Below, one piece after another: positions 48,450 to 57,476 of a DNA stretch of 64,000 bases (position 1 is its first letter; each line of letters opens with the position of its first letter). Made by a program: the position numbers and the translations under genes. Source of the DNA: Hyphomicrobiales bacterium. Its GTDB lineage: Bacteria > Pseudomonadota > Alphaproteobacteria > Rhizobiales > Methyloligellaceae. The notes beneath the pieces were generated by a model. The model searched no databases and had not been told where the DNA came from. It saw nothing but the letters and a program-made list of their open reading frames with translations. Where the stretch lies: NCBI GenBank assembly GCA_021775555.1, contig JAJFHP010000057.1, positions 124,001 to 188,000 of the forward strand. Direction: 5' to 3'.

Positions 48450-50249
48450 ATGTCTTCACCCAGCCCATCATTGGAAGAGCTCCTGCTGGATTTCGAGCGG
48501 CAATCACTTGCTCGTTGTGAGCTAATGAAGGAATTGGATAGCACGCCTACAACGCTGTCCTATCTGAAATATGGCCAGTTGTTGCCTGAGCCCCTGAAGC
48601 CAAGAAAAATTGCACTGCTTACACCCTTTACGCTTGAAACGATCCGTCCGTTTTTGGATGTGGAATGCTATCTGTCAGGATGGCGTTGTGATCCGGTGTT
48701 CTACCAATACAGTCAGTGGCAACCAGCACTGTTTGATCTGGCCGGTGACGAAAGTTGTGATGTTGATGCGGTGTTGTTGTTGCTTGATGACGCCACCCTG
48801 ATTGAGGGTCTGGGAGAGACGCCAGCCAAGGCTGCTTCTGCATTATTGGGAATGCTTGAGGCATTTCGAAATTCTTCGCAGATACCATTATTCCTGGGGC
48901 CTGCGCCATCTCGACCGCACGATGGATCCTTGCCCCAAACCGTGGCTGAGAACGGTCGTTCATTAGCCATGGTCCAGGCTGCCAATTCAGCGCTGGTGAA
49001 TTTTACTGATAAGGCGAAAGATACATATCTGATCAATTTCCCCGAGACCGTGACAGAACTCGGTGCAGGCTGGCATGATCCTAAAGCTTTCGCTGCAAAC
49101 TTGTCTTACCTGACGCATTCGGGGCTGAGGGTGCTGGCTCGAGATATAGCCCGTACGGTTGGCCCTTTGTTTGTGCCACCGCGCAAAGTGCTTGTGACCG
49201 ATCTCGACAACACATTTTGGGGCGGCATCGTTGGCGAAGACGGGATAGAAGGGGTTCTGCTTGGCCCCCAGGGCAAGGGTGCACCCTACAAAAAATACCA
49301 GCAATTTCTTTGTCAGTTACGTGAAACCGGAACATTGCTAGCCATAGCTTCCAAAAACAATCTTGATGATGCACGTGCTGTTTTTGGAGAGCGAGCCGAC
49401 GATTTGTCCGTTGGCTGGGACAAGTTCAGCGCGGTCCGCATCGACTGGAATGACAAAGCTGAAAACCTGATTCAGATTTCAGACGAGCTGGGTTTGGGGC
49501 TGGATGCATTCGTATTTGTTGATGACAGCCCGGTCGAGTGTGAACGCGTAAGACAAGCTTTACCAATGGTTACGGTCATCCAGGCTGGTGATGGTGTTGA
49601 TGGTTTGCCGGAACGAATAGCAGCAAGCCGGGCCTTCGATATTTTGTCTGTATCAGATGATGACAGAGAGCGGGCGGGCAGGTATCAGACCGACCGGCAG
49701 AGATCCGAGGCTAAAAATACAGCAGGTAATGTGAATGATTTCCTGGCGTCTCTGGACCTGACACTCACTGTTGACGTGCTTGATGATGAGAACCGTGAGC
49801 GGGCGCATCAGTTGATGAATAAGACCAACCAGTTTCATCTCACCCTTGAGAGGCCAACGCCTGTCGATTTGTTCCAACGGGCTGAAGGCAACAATGAAAT
49901 CTACTGCGTTAAGCTTCGAGACAAATTCGGCGACTACGGTATTATCGCCGTCCTTGAGCTGGAGCCACAGGACAAGGCAATTGATATACGGAATTTGGTT
50001 ATTAGCTGCAGGGCCCTGGGACGACATGTGGAAGATGCCCTTGTTGCGTTTGCTGGGATTAGGGCAAGGCAAAAGGGATTGAGTTCAGTAAAAACGCAAT
50101 TCGTGGCAGGACCTCGAAATCAGCAGGTACCAGAAGCATTAGGGCGTATAGGTTTTTCCCAATCTGGCGAGGCTGAGGGTCAGACCCAGTACGTATTGTC
50201 GTCAGGTGAGACAACTACGTCTTGGCCCGAATATTTGAAATTGGATTGA
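48450..50249 (+). CDS. FkbH-like HAD-superfamily IIIC protein
   Basis: VLVTDLDNTFWGGIVGEDGIEGVLLGP, LLAIASKNNLDDARAVF, FVFVDDSPVECERVRQALP; C-terminal GNAT-like segment. Confidence 0.92.
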   Translation: MSSPSPSLEELLLDFERQSLARCELMKELDSTPTTLSYLKYGQLLPEPLKPRKIALLTPFTLETIRPFLDVECYLSGWRCDPVFYQYSQWQPALFDLAGDESCDVDAVLLLLDDATLIEGLGETPAKAASALLGMLEAFRNSSQIPLFLGPAPSRPHDGSLPQTVAENGRSLAMVQAANSALVNFTDKAKDTYLINFPETVTELGAGWHDPKAFAANLSYLTHSGLRVLARDIARTVGPLFVPPRKVLVTDLDNTFWGGIVGEDGIEGVLLGPQGKGAPYKKYQQFLCQLRETGTLLAIASKNNLDDARAVFGERADDLSVGWDKFSAVRIDWNDKAENLIQISDELGLGLDAFVFVDDSPVECERVRQALPMVTVIQAGDGVDGLPERIAASRAFDILSVSDDDRERAGRYQTDRQRSEAKNTAGNVNDFLASLDLTLTVDVLDDENRERAHQLMNKTNQFHLTLERPTPVDLFQRAEGNNEIYCVKLRDKFGDYGIIAVLELEPQDKAIDIRNLVISCRALGRHVEDALVAFAGIRARQKGLSSVKTQFVAGPRNQQVPEALGRIGFSQSGEAEGQTQYVLSSGETTTSWPEYLKLD

Positions 50250-50268
50250 TCGACAGAATGGAAAAATC

Positions 50269-50532
50269 ATGACGCGTGATGAAGTTGCAGAACAGCTACG
50301 GACTATCTTCGCGGCAGTATTACAATTGTCGCCTGAGGCTGTTGGCCCCGAGCTTTCGCCCGACACATGCGAAGCTTGGGATTCACTTCATCATATTCAT
50401 CTGATGAGCGCGATAGATGAAACCTTTGGCATCACGCTCGATATCGAACAGCAGATTGAAATACTCACGTTCAATCTTGGTGTCGAGGTAGTTTATGAGG
50501 AGCTTCAAGGGGCTGATGCGGTTGGCGTGTGA
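50269..50532 (+). CDS. acyl carrier protein
   Basis: 87 aa; CEAWDSLHHIHLMSAIDETFGI contains DSL phosphopantetheine motif. Confidence 0.92.
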   Translation: MTRDEVAEQLRTIFAAVLQLSPEAVGPELSPDTCEAWDSLHHIHLMSAIDETFGITLDIEQQIEILTFNLGVEVVYEELQGADAVGV

Positions 50533-50589
50533 GAGATTGGCGGGAATGCGTACTGTGAAATCCCTCGTTGTTTCGCTAATAGTTATACT

Positions 50590-51636
50590 ATGAAGAAACT
50601 GGCACTCTTTCGGGCTGATGCGGGGCCAGACATAGGAATAGGCCACGTCATGCGATGCGCGATCATTGCGAACGAGTTGGCTCAAAATGGTTATGAATGC
50701 CGCTTTGCGACGGTCAGCAAGTCTCTGACGAACATTCCTGACGATGACAAGATGCTGGAACCGATTGAGATTGATCCAGCAGCTGACCCAGCTTCTCAGC
50801 TTGAAGCTATGCGCGCAGAAGTATCATTCGCGGACCTGCTCGTTGTTGATCACTATGGACTGGAGGCTGATTTCGAAACGGCGGCACGCGACTGGTGCGG
50901 AAAATTGATGGTGATTGATGACTTCACCCATCGCAGTCATGATTGCGATCTGTATTTGAATTTTTCTATTGATTTGAGCCTTTCAGATATCACAGGTCTG
51001 CTGCCCTCTAATTGCAAAAAACTCCTGGGCCCTCTCTTCGCGCCGTTGCGAAAAGAATATTCAGAAGCACGGTCGCGTTGTTTGCCACGGCCCAAGCGCC
51101 CAGCAAGACAGTTGCTGATAACCCTTGGTGGGGGGAATTTTCGGAATGTTGTATTAATGGTGCTCGAGGGCCTTTCAAAATCGAGCATCACATTTGAGAT
51201 TGATCTGATTCTGACGGGGGTTAAAGCCGCCACTGATGTCTGTACGCGTGCTCGTGATTTGGGTGCGGTCTTACACAACCATGTTCCCAATCTTGCCGCT
51301 TTGATAGAAAAAGCCGACATCTGTATTGGAGCTGGTGGAATGACGACCTGGGATCGTGCGTGCCTTGGACTGCCGACGCTGATGATTGAACTCTCAGATA
51401 ATCAAAAAAGAAATATATCCGGTCTACAGAACGCCGGAGCTGCAATTGAGGTGGATGCCTCATCATCAGACGCGATTGCAGTTGCCCTGGCTTCCCTTGC
51501 CAATGATGAGGACAAGTTGGCCTCCATGTCAGCGGCGGGCGCAGCCTTGTGCGATGGACAGGGAGCTGGGCGGATAGTAGATGCTATCGTGGAACATACT
51601 AGTGTGAGTACCAATGAGCTTCCGGCATCTAAATGA
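50590..51636 (+). CDS. pseG: PseG, UDP-2,4-diacetamido-2,4,6-trideoxy-beta-L-altropyranose hydrolase
   Basis: KKLALFRADAGPDIGIGHVMRCAIIANELAQNGYECRFAT; VVDHYGLEADFE; ADICIGAGGMTTWDRACLGLPTLMIELSDNQ. Confidence 0.92.
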   Translation: MKKLALFRADAGPDIGIGHVMRCAIIANELAQNGYECRFATVSKSLTNIPDDDKMLEPIEIDPAADPASQLEAMRAEVSFADLLVVDHYGLEADFETAARDWCGKLMVIDDFTHRSHDCDLYLNFSIDLSLSDITGLLPSNCKKLLGPLFAPLRKEYSEARSRCLPRPKRPARQLLITLGGGNFRNVVLMVLEGLSKSSITFEIDLILTGVKAATDVCTRARDLGAVLHNHVPNLAALIEKADICIGAGGMTTWDRACLGLPTLMIELSDNQKRNISGLQNAGAAIEVDASSSDAIAVALASLANDEDKLASMSAAGAALCDGQGAGRIVDAIVEHTSVSTNELPASK

Positions 51637-51797
51637 GTAAGCCACATAGCCTGACCATTGCAGGACACAATAACAGCGTGTCGGAACCGCTCTACGTGAT
51701 TGCCGAGATGTCGTGCAATAACAACGGGAGCCTTAATCATGTACTTGCTAGGGAAGCATTAGGCCAAACCGGTTTCTTTCGTGGTGAAGGCGCATGA
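51633..51797 (+). pseudogene. 54-codon remnant of a PseI/NeuB-type synthase (N-terminus retained)
   Basis: MSKPHSLTIAGHNNSVSEPLYVIAEMSCNNNGSLNHVLAREALGQTGFFRGEGA*: IAEMSCNNNGSL aligns with IAEAGVNHNGSL of intact NeuB-family proteins, then ends. Overlaps pseG stop and the next start on both sides. Below ORF-track length cut-off. Confidence 0.7.
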
Positions 51798-52984
51798 AGC
51801 CGATCGCGATCATTCAGGCGCGGATGACGTCAACCCGGCTCCCCGGGAAAGTCCTGGCCGATTTGGCGGGCAAGCCCTTGCTTGAACGAATGCTGGAGCG
51901 CGTTTCTACTTCTCGTAAACTCAAGGGTATCGTCGTTGCGACCACATCCAACACGGATGATGATGCTATTGTGGGGCTTGCAGAGCGCTTCGGTGCTGGC
52001 GTGTTTCGTGGGGATGAGATGGATGTCCTTGGCCGCATGCACGAAACTGCTCTCCAGGTCGGAGCCGATCCGATCATCCGCCTCACAGCGGATTGCCCGA
52101 TGTCGGATCCTTCGGTGATAGATGCAGCTCTGGAGCTGTATCAAGATGGTGGAGCGGATTATGTCTCGAATTGCATGAGACGGACTTATCCAGACGGCCT
52201 GGATGTTGAGGTCATGTCATTTGCTGCTCTTGGGCAGGCACACCGCGAAGCGCAGAACAGTACTTTGAGAGAGCATGTGACGCCTTATATTCGGGGCAAT
52301 ATGCCGGAGCTTGGAACAGGTGCTTTCAAGCGTGTTGACCTTCTAGCCGAGGCGGATTTTGGCCATGTCCGTTTTACGATCGACACCGAAAATGATTTGA
52401 AGAATATGCGGTGGCTGTTTGAGAGACTGCCGGATAGTTTTCATTGGCTTGACGCAGTTGCTCTCGCATCACGTGAACCTGAAAACCTGCCTGTTACGTG
52501 CCCTCCGATGGAAATCGACAGCATTGAGTTGCGTGAAGCCAGGGCAAGTTATTCAGAACTTTTGTTCAGGTGGCTGAATGAAACTGACAGGCTTGGGTCA
52601 TCTCTGTCAACACTGTCGCCAGTTTCCTGGAAGGAGCACCAAGCCTGGCTCAAGACTTATCTGGAGAATGAACATGGCTGGTTGGCGATAGCCTTTCATG
52701 ATGGTCTGCCGGCGGGTCAGGTGCGGTTGGATCATGAAAGCAATACGACCGTGATTTCGATATATGTCGACAAGCTATTCCGTGGCAGAAATGTTGGTAA
52801 GGCCATAATTTTTGAAGGCTGCCGTCAGGCTGCACAGCGTTGGCCGAATATCCCGGTGGTGGCGCGGGTCAGAAGTGATAACCAGCAATCACTTGGTTTT
52901 TTTGAATCCTGCGGCTTTGTTGTTATCGAGACGAAAGACGATCACTTTGTTCTGCGCCCGAGTGATGAGAAAAAAAAGCTGTGA
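51794..52984 (+). CDS. SpsF-type cytidylyltransferase fused to GNAT acetyltransferase (PseF + PseH candidate)
   Basis: KPIAIIQARMTSTRLPGKVLADLAGKPLLERMLERV ... IDTENDLKNMRWLFERLP then GNAT WLAIAFHDGLPAGQVRLDHESNTTVISIYVDKLFRGRNVGKAIIFEGCRQAA...NQQSLGFFESCGF. Confidence 0.9.
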   Translation: MKPIAIIQARMTSTRLPGKVLADLAGKPLLERMLERVSTSRKLKGIVVATTSNTDDDAIVGLAERFGAGVFRGDEMDVLGRMHETALQVGADPIIRLTADCPMSDPSVIDAALELYQDGGADYVSNCMRRTYPDGLDVEVMSFAALGQAHREAQNSTLREHVTPYIRGNMPELGTGAFKRVDLLAEADFGHVRFTIDTENDLKNMRWLFERLPDSFHWLDAVALASREPENLPVTCPPMEIDSIELREARASYSELLFRWLNETDRLGSSLSTLSPVSWKEHQAWLKTYLENEHGWLAIAFHDGLPAGQVRLDHESNTTVISIYVDKLFRGRNVGKAIIFEGCRQAAQRWPNIPVVARVRSDNQQSLGFFESCGFVVIETKDDHFVLRPSDEKKKL

Positions 52985-54285
52985 CCGGAAAGATAGAAAA
53001 TTTTTCTGAATCCGAACGCCTTTACCAGCGTGCCTTGGAGGTCATACCGACCGCCAGCCAGACATTTTCGAAATCTGCGATGAATTATGTGCGAGGCGCG
53101 AGTCCCCTCTTCGCCGATCGAGGAGAGGGAGGACGGCTGTGGGATGTGGACGATAATCTCTATATCGATTTCGTACTCGGGCTCCTGCCCATCGTGCTTG
53201 GGTACAGCGATCCTGACGTGGATAAGGCGATCACTTTGCAGCTTGAGCGGGGAATTACCCTGTCGCTCGCCACAGAATTGGAGATCGAGCTTGCTGAGAG
53301 ACTAGTAAAGCTCATCCCGTGCGCCGAAATGGTTCGTTTTGGAAAGAACGGAACGGATGGCACATCAGCCGCGGTACGCATCGCGCGTGCCGCCACAGGC
53401 CGGGATATCATTGTCGTCTGCGGCTATCACGGTTGGCAGGACTGGTATATCGGCTCAACGACGCGGCATCTGGGTGTGCCCGAAGCAGTACGCGATCTGA
53501 CGAAGACCTTTCCCTATAACGATGCTGCTGCTCTTGAGTATTTGCTTAACGAGAACAAGGACAAGGTTGCCGCCATCGTGCTGGAACCGATGGCTTTGAC
53601 GCAGCCAGAACCTGGTTTTCTGGAAGCCGTCCGGGATCTTGCTACACGCCACGAAGTGGTGCTGGTCTTCGACGAGATCATAACCGGGTTCCGAATTGGT
53701 ATGGGCGGGGCCCAGAGCGAATTTGGCGTGACACCTGATATTGGGGTTTTCGGCAAGGCCATGGCGAACGGCATGCCCATATCAGCCATCACCGGGCGGC
53801 GCGATCTGATGCGCTATTTCGAGGATATTTTCATCTCGGGTACATTTGGCGGAGAGGCGCTTTCACTAGCGGCCTCTCTTGCGACGCTCAACAAGATGGA
53901 AGAGCAGAATGTGCCGCAAAAATTGAAAGCGATCGGTTCTGGTCTATGCAACCAGATTACAGAGAAACTTTCACAAGCCGGACTTGGTGAAACCTATTCA
54001 CGTGTTGGCGGGGACTGGTGGCCCGGTTTTGTTCCCAACCCGGACAGCGACAAGGATCCAATTCTGCTGACGAGCTTATTGCGCCAGGAACTGATAGCAA
54101 ACGGTGTTCTTATGGGCACGACGCTTAATCTCTGCCTTGCTCACACCGAACCTGGTCTCATCGATGAGACGGTTTCAGCATTCGGCAAGGCATTGGCGAG
54201 CGTAGCCGAAGCGCTCGACGCTCCAGACCCGTGGCTGCTTCTTCGCGGCGAACCCATTCGTCCCGTATTTTCGGTACGCAGTTGA
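52981..54285 (+). CDS. class-III aminotransferase, glutamate-1-semialdehyde aminomutase-like (GTG start)
   Basis: LEVIPTASQTFSKSAMNYVRGASPLFADRGEGGRLWDVDDNLYIDFVLG; VVLVFDEIITGFRIGMGGAQSEFGVTPDIGVFGKAMANGMPISAITGRRD. Confidence 0.92.
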   Translation: MTGKIENFSESERLYQRALEVIPTASQTFSKSAMNYVRGASPLFADRGEGGRLWDVDDNLYIDFVLGLLPIVLGYSDPDVDKAITLQLERGITLSLATELEIELAERLVKLIPCAEMVRFGKNGTDGTSAAVRIARAATGRDIIVVCGYHGWQDWYIGSTTRHLGVPEAVRDLTKTFPYNDAAALEYLLNENKDKVAAIVLEPMALTQPEPGFLEAVRDLATRHEVVLVFDEIITGFRIGMGGAQSEFGVTPDIGVFGKAMANGMPISAITGRRDLMRYFEDIFISGTFGGEALSLAASLATLNKMEEQNVPQKLKAIGSGLCNQITEKLSQAGLGETYSRVGGDWWPGFVPNPDSDKDPILLTSLLRQELIANGVLMGTTLNLCLAHTEPGLIDETVSAFGKALASVAEALDAPDPWLLLRGEPIRPVFSVRS

Positions 54286-54326
54286 CAACACATCACAAGA
54301 CCAAATCTTCAACCGTGAGCATCTCC

Positions 54327-55979
54327 ATGGCCAAGGAGTTTGGCTGGTCTTTGGTTGAAGGTGATGGCATCCAGTTGTGGACCAAGGGTTATGGTAAGAT
54401 ACGCGATAGAGATGTACTGGCGCGGAAGCTCAGGCTTATCGGCTCAAAACCATCCGTTGCTGATGTTGAGAAAGTCATCAATTCGCTGGATGGGCATTTC
54501 GCACTCGTTGCTCAAGGGTGGAGCTGGACGATTGCCGCGGTTGACCGAGTGCGCTCAGTGCCGGTCGCCTATGGAGAAGGGTCACAGGGCTGGGTGATTA
54601 ACGACCAGGCAGAGCGCCTGCGCCTGCAACTTGGTTTAGGTGAGAAAAATATCGATGCCGACGCTGCGCTGTCACTGGCAATGTCGGGTTACACCATCGA
54701 TGTGGGCACTCTCTATAAAGGCATCCATCAGCTTGGCCCTGGTGAGCTGGTGTTAATCTGCGATGGGGAAGAACCGCAAAGACAGAGATATTATTGCTAC
54801 AGGCCCTGGCGCGCAGACAAGCCATCTTACAATCGAAAAAAAGAAAATAAGGTGCTTGCGGATACATTGCTCCAGATTGTCGACGAGATGATGTCTGGCA
54901 TAGGAGACCGGCTTCTCGTTGTGCCGCTTTCTGCCGGGCGCGATTCCCGGGCTATCGTCAGCGCGGCCAGCCATCTGGGTTATAAAAATATCCGAACCTT
55001 TGCTTATGGCCAGGAAGGCAATCACGAAGCCAAGACGAGTCGGTATATTGCCGAGCGGCTTGGATATGACTGGAAATTCGTACCTACTGACACATCTTCG
55101 ATGAAGCGTCATTATGAGAGCGTTGAATGGCCCGCCTATTGCCGCTTTGCAGATTCACTTCAGTCGACTCCGTTCGTTCAGGATCTGCCACAGGCGCTAT
55201 CCTTGAAGAAAGAGGGCTATATCCCTGACGACGCGGTTTTCGCAAATGGCAACTCCGGCGACTATATTAGTGGTGCTCATATCAAAGCGGATATGTGTGA
55301 AGATGCTGAGGGAATGACTGTTGAACAGCGTCTTGCGCGCATCACTGCTTCTTTGTGCGAGAAACATTTCTCGCTTTGGCAGTCACTTCGCACACCGGAA
55401 AATTGCCAGCAAATAGAGGATTTGTTGAAAGCCTCAATCATCAGATCTGGTGCAGAGGTAGCTGATCCGGCTGATGATTTCGGACTATATGAATATGCCG
55501 AGTTCCAGGATCGGCAATGCAAATATGTAATTTCTGGTCAGCGTATATACGAGTTTCTGGGTCACGAATGGCGACTGCCGCTTTGGGATAATTTATTGCT
55601 CGATTTCTTTGAAAGAATGCCGCTTGAAGCCAAGGTTGGTCAGCGGCTCTATGCGGACACTCTAATACAGGAGAACTGGGGTGATGTCTGGCGGGACGTA
55701 CCAGTTAACCGCCGATCAATCAAACCAAACTGGGTTCGCCCATTTCGTTTCCTGGCAAAAGTTGCTCACGCTCCGTTTGGCAAGTCCGCATGGCATGATT
55801 TTGAAAAACGGTATTTCAGCTACTGGATGGAACTCGGGGCGCAATCTGCAATCCGATCCTACAGGCAGGTATCCAGTGACAGGCGATGTGCAAGACATGG
55901 CGTTGCATGGTTGACCGAGGCTTACCTTGCCAGACATACCCTGGAATATGATGGGGGGGTTATAAGCCAAGATGCCTAG
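54327..55979 (+). CDS. asparagine-synthase-like protein
   Basis: RLLVVPLSAGRDSRAIVSAASHLGYKNIRTFAYGQEGNHEAKTSRYIAERLGYDWKFVPTDTS (PP-loop SxGxDS); N-terminal glutaminase-like fold region. ORF track starts at 54231. Confidence 0.82.
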   Translation: MAKEFGWSLVEGDGIQLWTKGYGKIRDRDVLARKLRLIGSKPSVADVEKVINSLDGHFALVAQGWSWTIAAVDRVRSVPVAYGEGSQGWVINDQAERLRLQLGLGEKNIDADAALSLAMSGYTIDVGTLYKGIHQLGPGELVLICDGEEPQRQRYYCYRPWRADKPSYNRKKENKVLADTLLQIVDEMMSGIGDRLLVVPLSAGRDSRAIVSAASHLGYKNIRTFAYGQEGNHEAKTSRYIAERLGYDWKFVPTDTSSMKRHYESVEWPAYCRFADSLQSTPFVQDLPQALSLKKEGYIPDDAVFANGNSGDYISGAHIKADMCEDAEGMTVEQRLARITASLCEKHFSLWQSLRTPENCQQIEDLLKASIIRSGAEVADPADDFGLYEYAEFQDRQCKYVISGQRIYEFLGHEWRLPLWDNLLLDFFERMPLEAKVGQRLYADTLIQENWGDVWRDVPVNRRSIKPNWVRPFRFLAKVAHAPFGKSAWHDFEKRYFSYWMELGAQSAIRSYRQVSSDRRCARHGVAWLTEAYLARHTLEYDGGVISQDA

Positions 55980-56715
55980 TGAATTTACCCACGTTGGCTA
56001 CAAGGCGCTGATAAATGCCTTGCTTGAGCAGGGATATCAGGCTCACAGCTATGATGACGCCAACCCTGAAGAACGCCATCTCATTTTGCGGCATGATATC
56101 GATATATCATTGCAAGCGGCTGAAGACTTGGCCGAGATTGAGAACGGGCTAGGGGTAGCTGCGTGCTACTTCATTCTCCTCAGGACCGAGATGTACAATC
56201 CGTTTTCTGAGGCATCCGGAAAATCACTGGCAGCCATTGCCGTACAGGGACATGACATAGGGCTGCATCTTGATGCTTCACTATACGGGAACGACATAAC
56301 CGCCCTCGATAAGGCCACGGAGGAGGAATGCGGAATACTTGAGGTCATAACGGGAGCCCCGGTAAAATATGTCAGTTTCCACCGTCCTGTTGAGGCACTT
56401 CACGGTCTGGCACAGACTTTGGCAGGACGCCGGCATGCTTATGAGCCCCGTTTCTTTTCTGAGATGGGATACTGCTCAGATTCTCGTGGGGCCTGGCACT
56501 ATGGTCATCCGCTCGATCATCCAGCCGTTTGTCAAGGGCGTGCCATGCAATTGCTGACACACCCGGTCTGGTGGTCGGATCAGGAAACAGGCGAACCGCT
56601 AACTAGACTGCGGTCGTTCGTCTCCGATCGGAACCGCTGGTTGAAGCAGCAATTGGCAGATAATTGCGAACCCTACAGAGCTGTGCTGGAAGAAGATGAC
56701 GCGGAGAATTCTTGA
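55972..56715 (+). CDS. polysaccharide-deacetylase-like protein
   Basis: HLILRHDIDISLQAAEDLAEIENGLGVAACYF, GHDIGLHLDASLYG, VSFHRP, QLLTHPVWW; relative of 14712-15485. Confidence 0.75.
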   Translation: MPSEFTHVGYKALINALLEQGYQAHSYDDANPEERHLILRHDIDISLQAAEDLAEIENGLGVAACYFILLRTEMYNPFSEASGKSLAAIAVQGHDIGLHLDASLYGNDITALDKATEEECGILEVITGAPVKYVSFHRPVEALHGLAQTLAGRRHAYEPRFFSEMGYCSDSRGAWHYGHPLDHPAVCQGRAMQLLTHPVWWSDQETGEPLTRLRSFVSDRNRWLKQQLADNCEPYRAVLEEDDAENS

Positions 56716-56782
56716 GCACATACTAGTGCTATCAGTATCAGTCTCCCGGTAATTGATAGCCGGGCCAATAAAACAAGAAACC

Positions 56783-57475
56783 ATGACAACAGTAGCAATC
56801 CATCAACCGAACTACATGCCTTGGCTGGGCTATTTCAGAAAAATTGCCTTATCTGATATTTTCGTATTTTACGACAATGTGCAGATGCCCATGGGTAAAA
56901 GCCTGGTATCCCGGAACCAGTTCAAATCACCCCAAGGACTTAAATGGTTGACTGTTCCAACTGTAAAGTCGGGCACCCCCGGGTTGATCCGGGAAACCTC
57001 TATTGTCTCGGGAAATTGGCCGGGCAAACATGTGGGAAGTTTGAAAAACTGGTATGGCGGAAGCAAGTGTCTGGATGATGTTTGTTCCATTCTTGAAGAC
57101 GCTTACCAAGTTGCTGATGGGAGCATCGCAACGCTGAACATTTCCATCATCAAAGCGTTGTGCAGTCTCTCAGGGCTGGCTGAGACACGCTTCGTCCTGG
57201 CATCTGAAATGAAGCATGGCATTGTCGGTTCAGAAAGCATCATGGAGATTTTAAAGGAGTTGGAGGCCAGCAAATATCTGACTGGTCAGGGAGCCGGATC
57301 GATGCGGCACCTCGATATTGAGAGTATGGTTGAGCAGGGAATTCAAACGGAGTTCCTGTCGACCGAATTTGCTCCTTATCCCCAGCGTCATGGAGAATTC
57401 GAACCCGGGCTTTCTGCTGTGGATGCCTTGCTGAATATCGGGCCAGATGCTTTTCGGGACCTGCTGTCTCTCTGA
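56783..57475 (+). CDS. WbqC family protein
   Basis: TTVAIHQPNYMPWLGYFRKIALSDIFVFYDNVQMPMGKSLVSRNQFKSPQGLKWLTVPT. Confidence 0.92.
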   Translation: MTTVAIHQPNYMPWLGYFRKIALSDIFVFYDNVQMPMGKSLVSRNQFKSPQGLKWLTVPTVKSGTPGLIRETSIVSGNWPGKHVGSLKNWYGGSKCLDDVCSILEDAYQVADGSIATLNISIIKALCSLSGLAETRFVLASEMKHGIVGSESIMEILKELEASKYLTGQGAGSMRHLDIESMVEQGIQTEFLSTEFAPYPQRHGEFEPGLSAVDALLNIGPDAFRDLLSL

Positions 57476-57476
57476 C

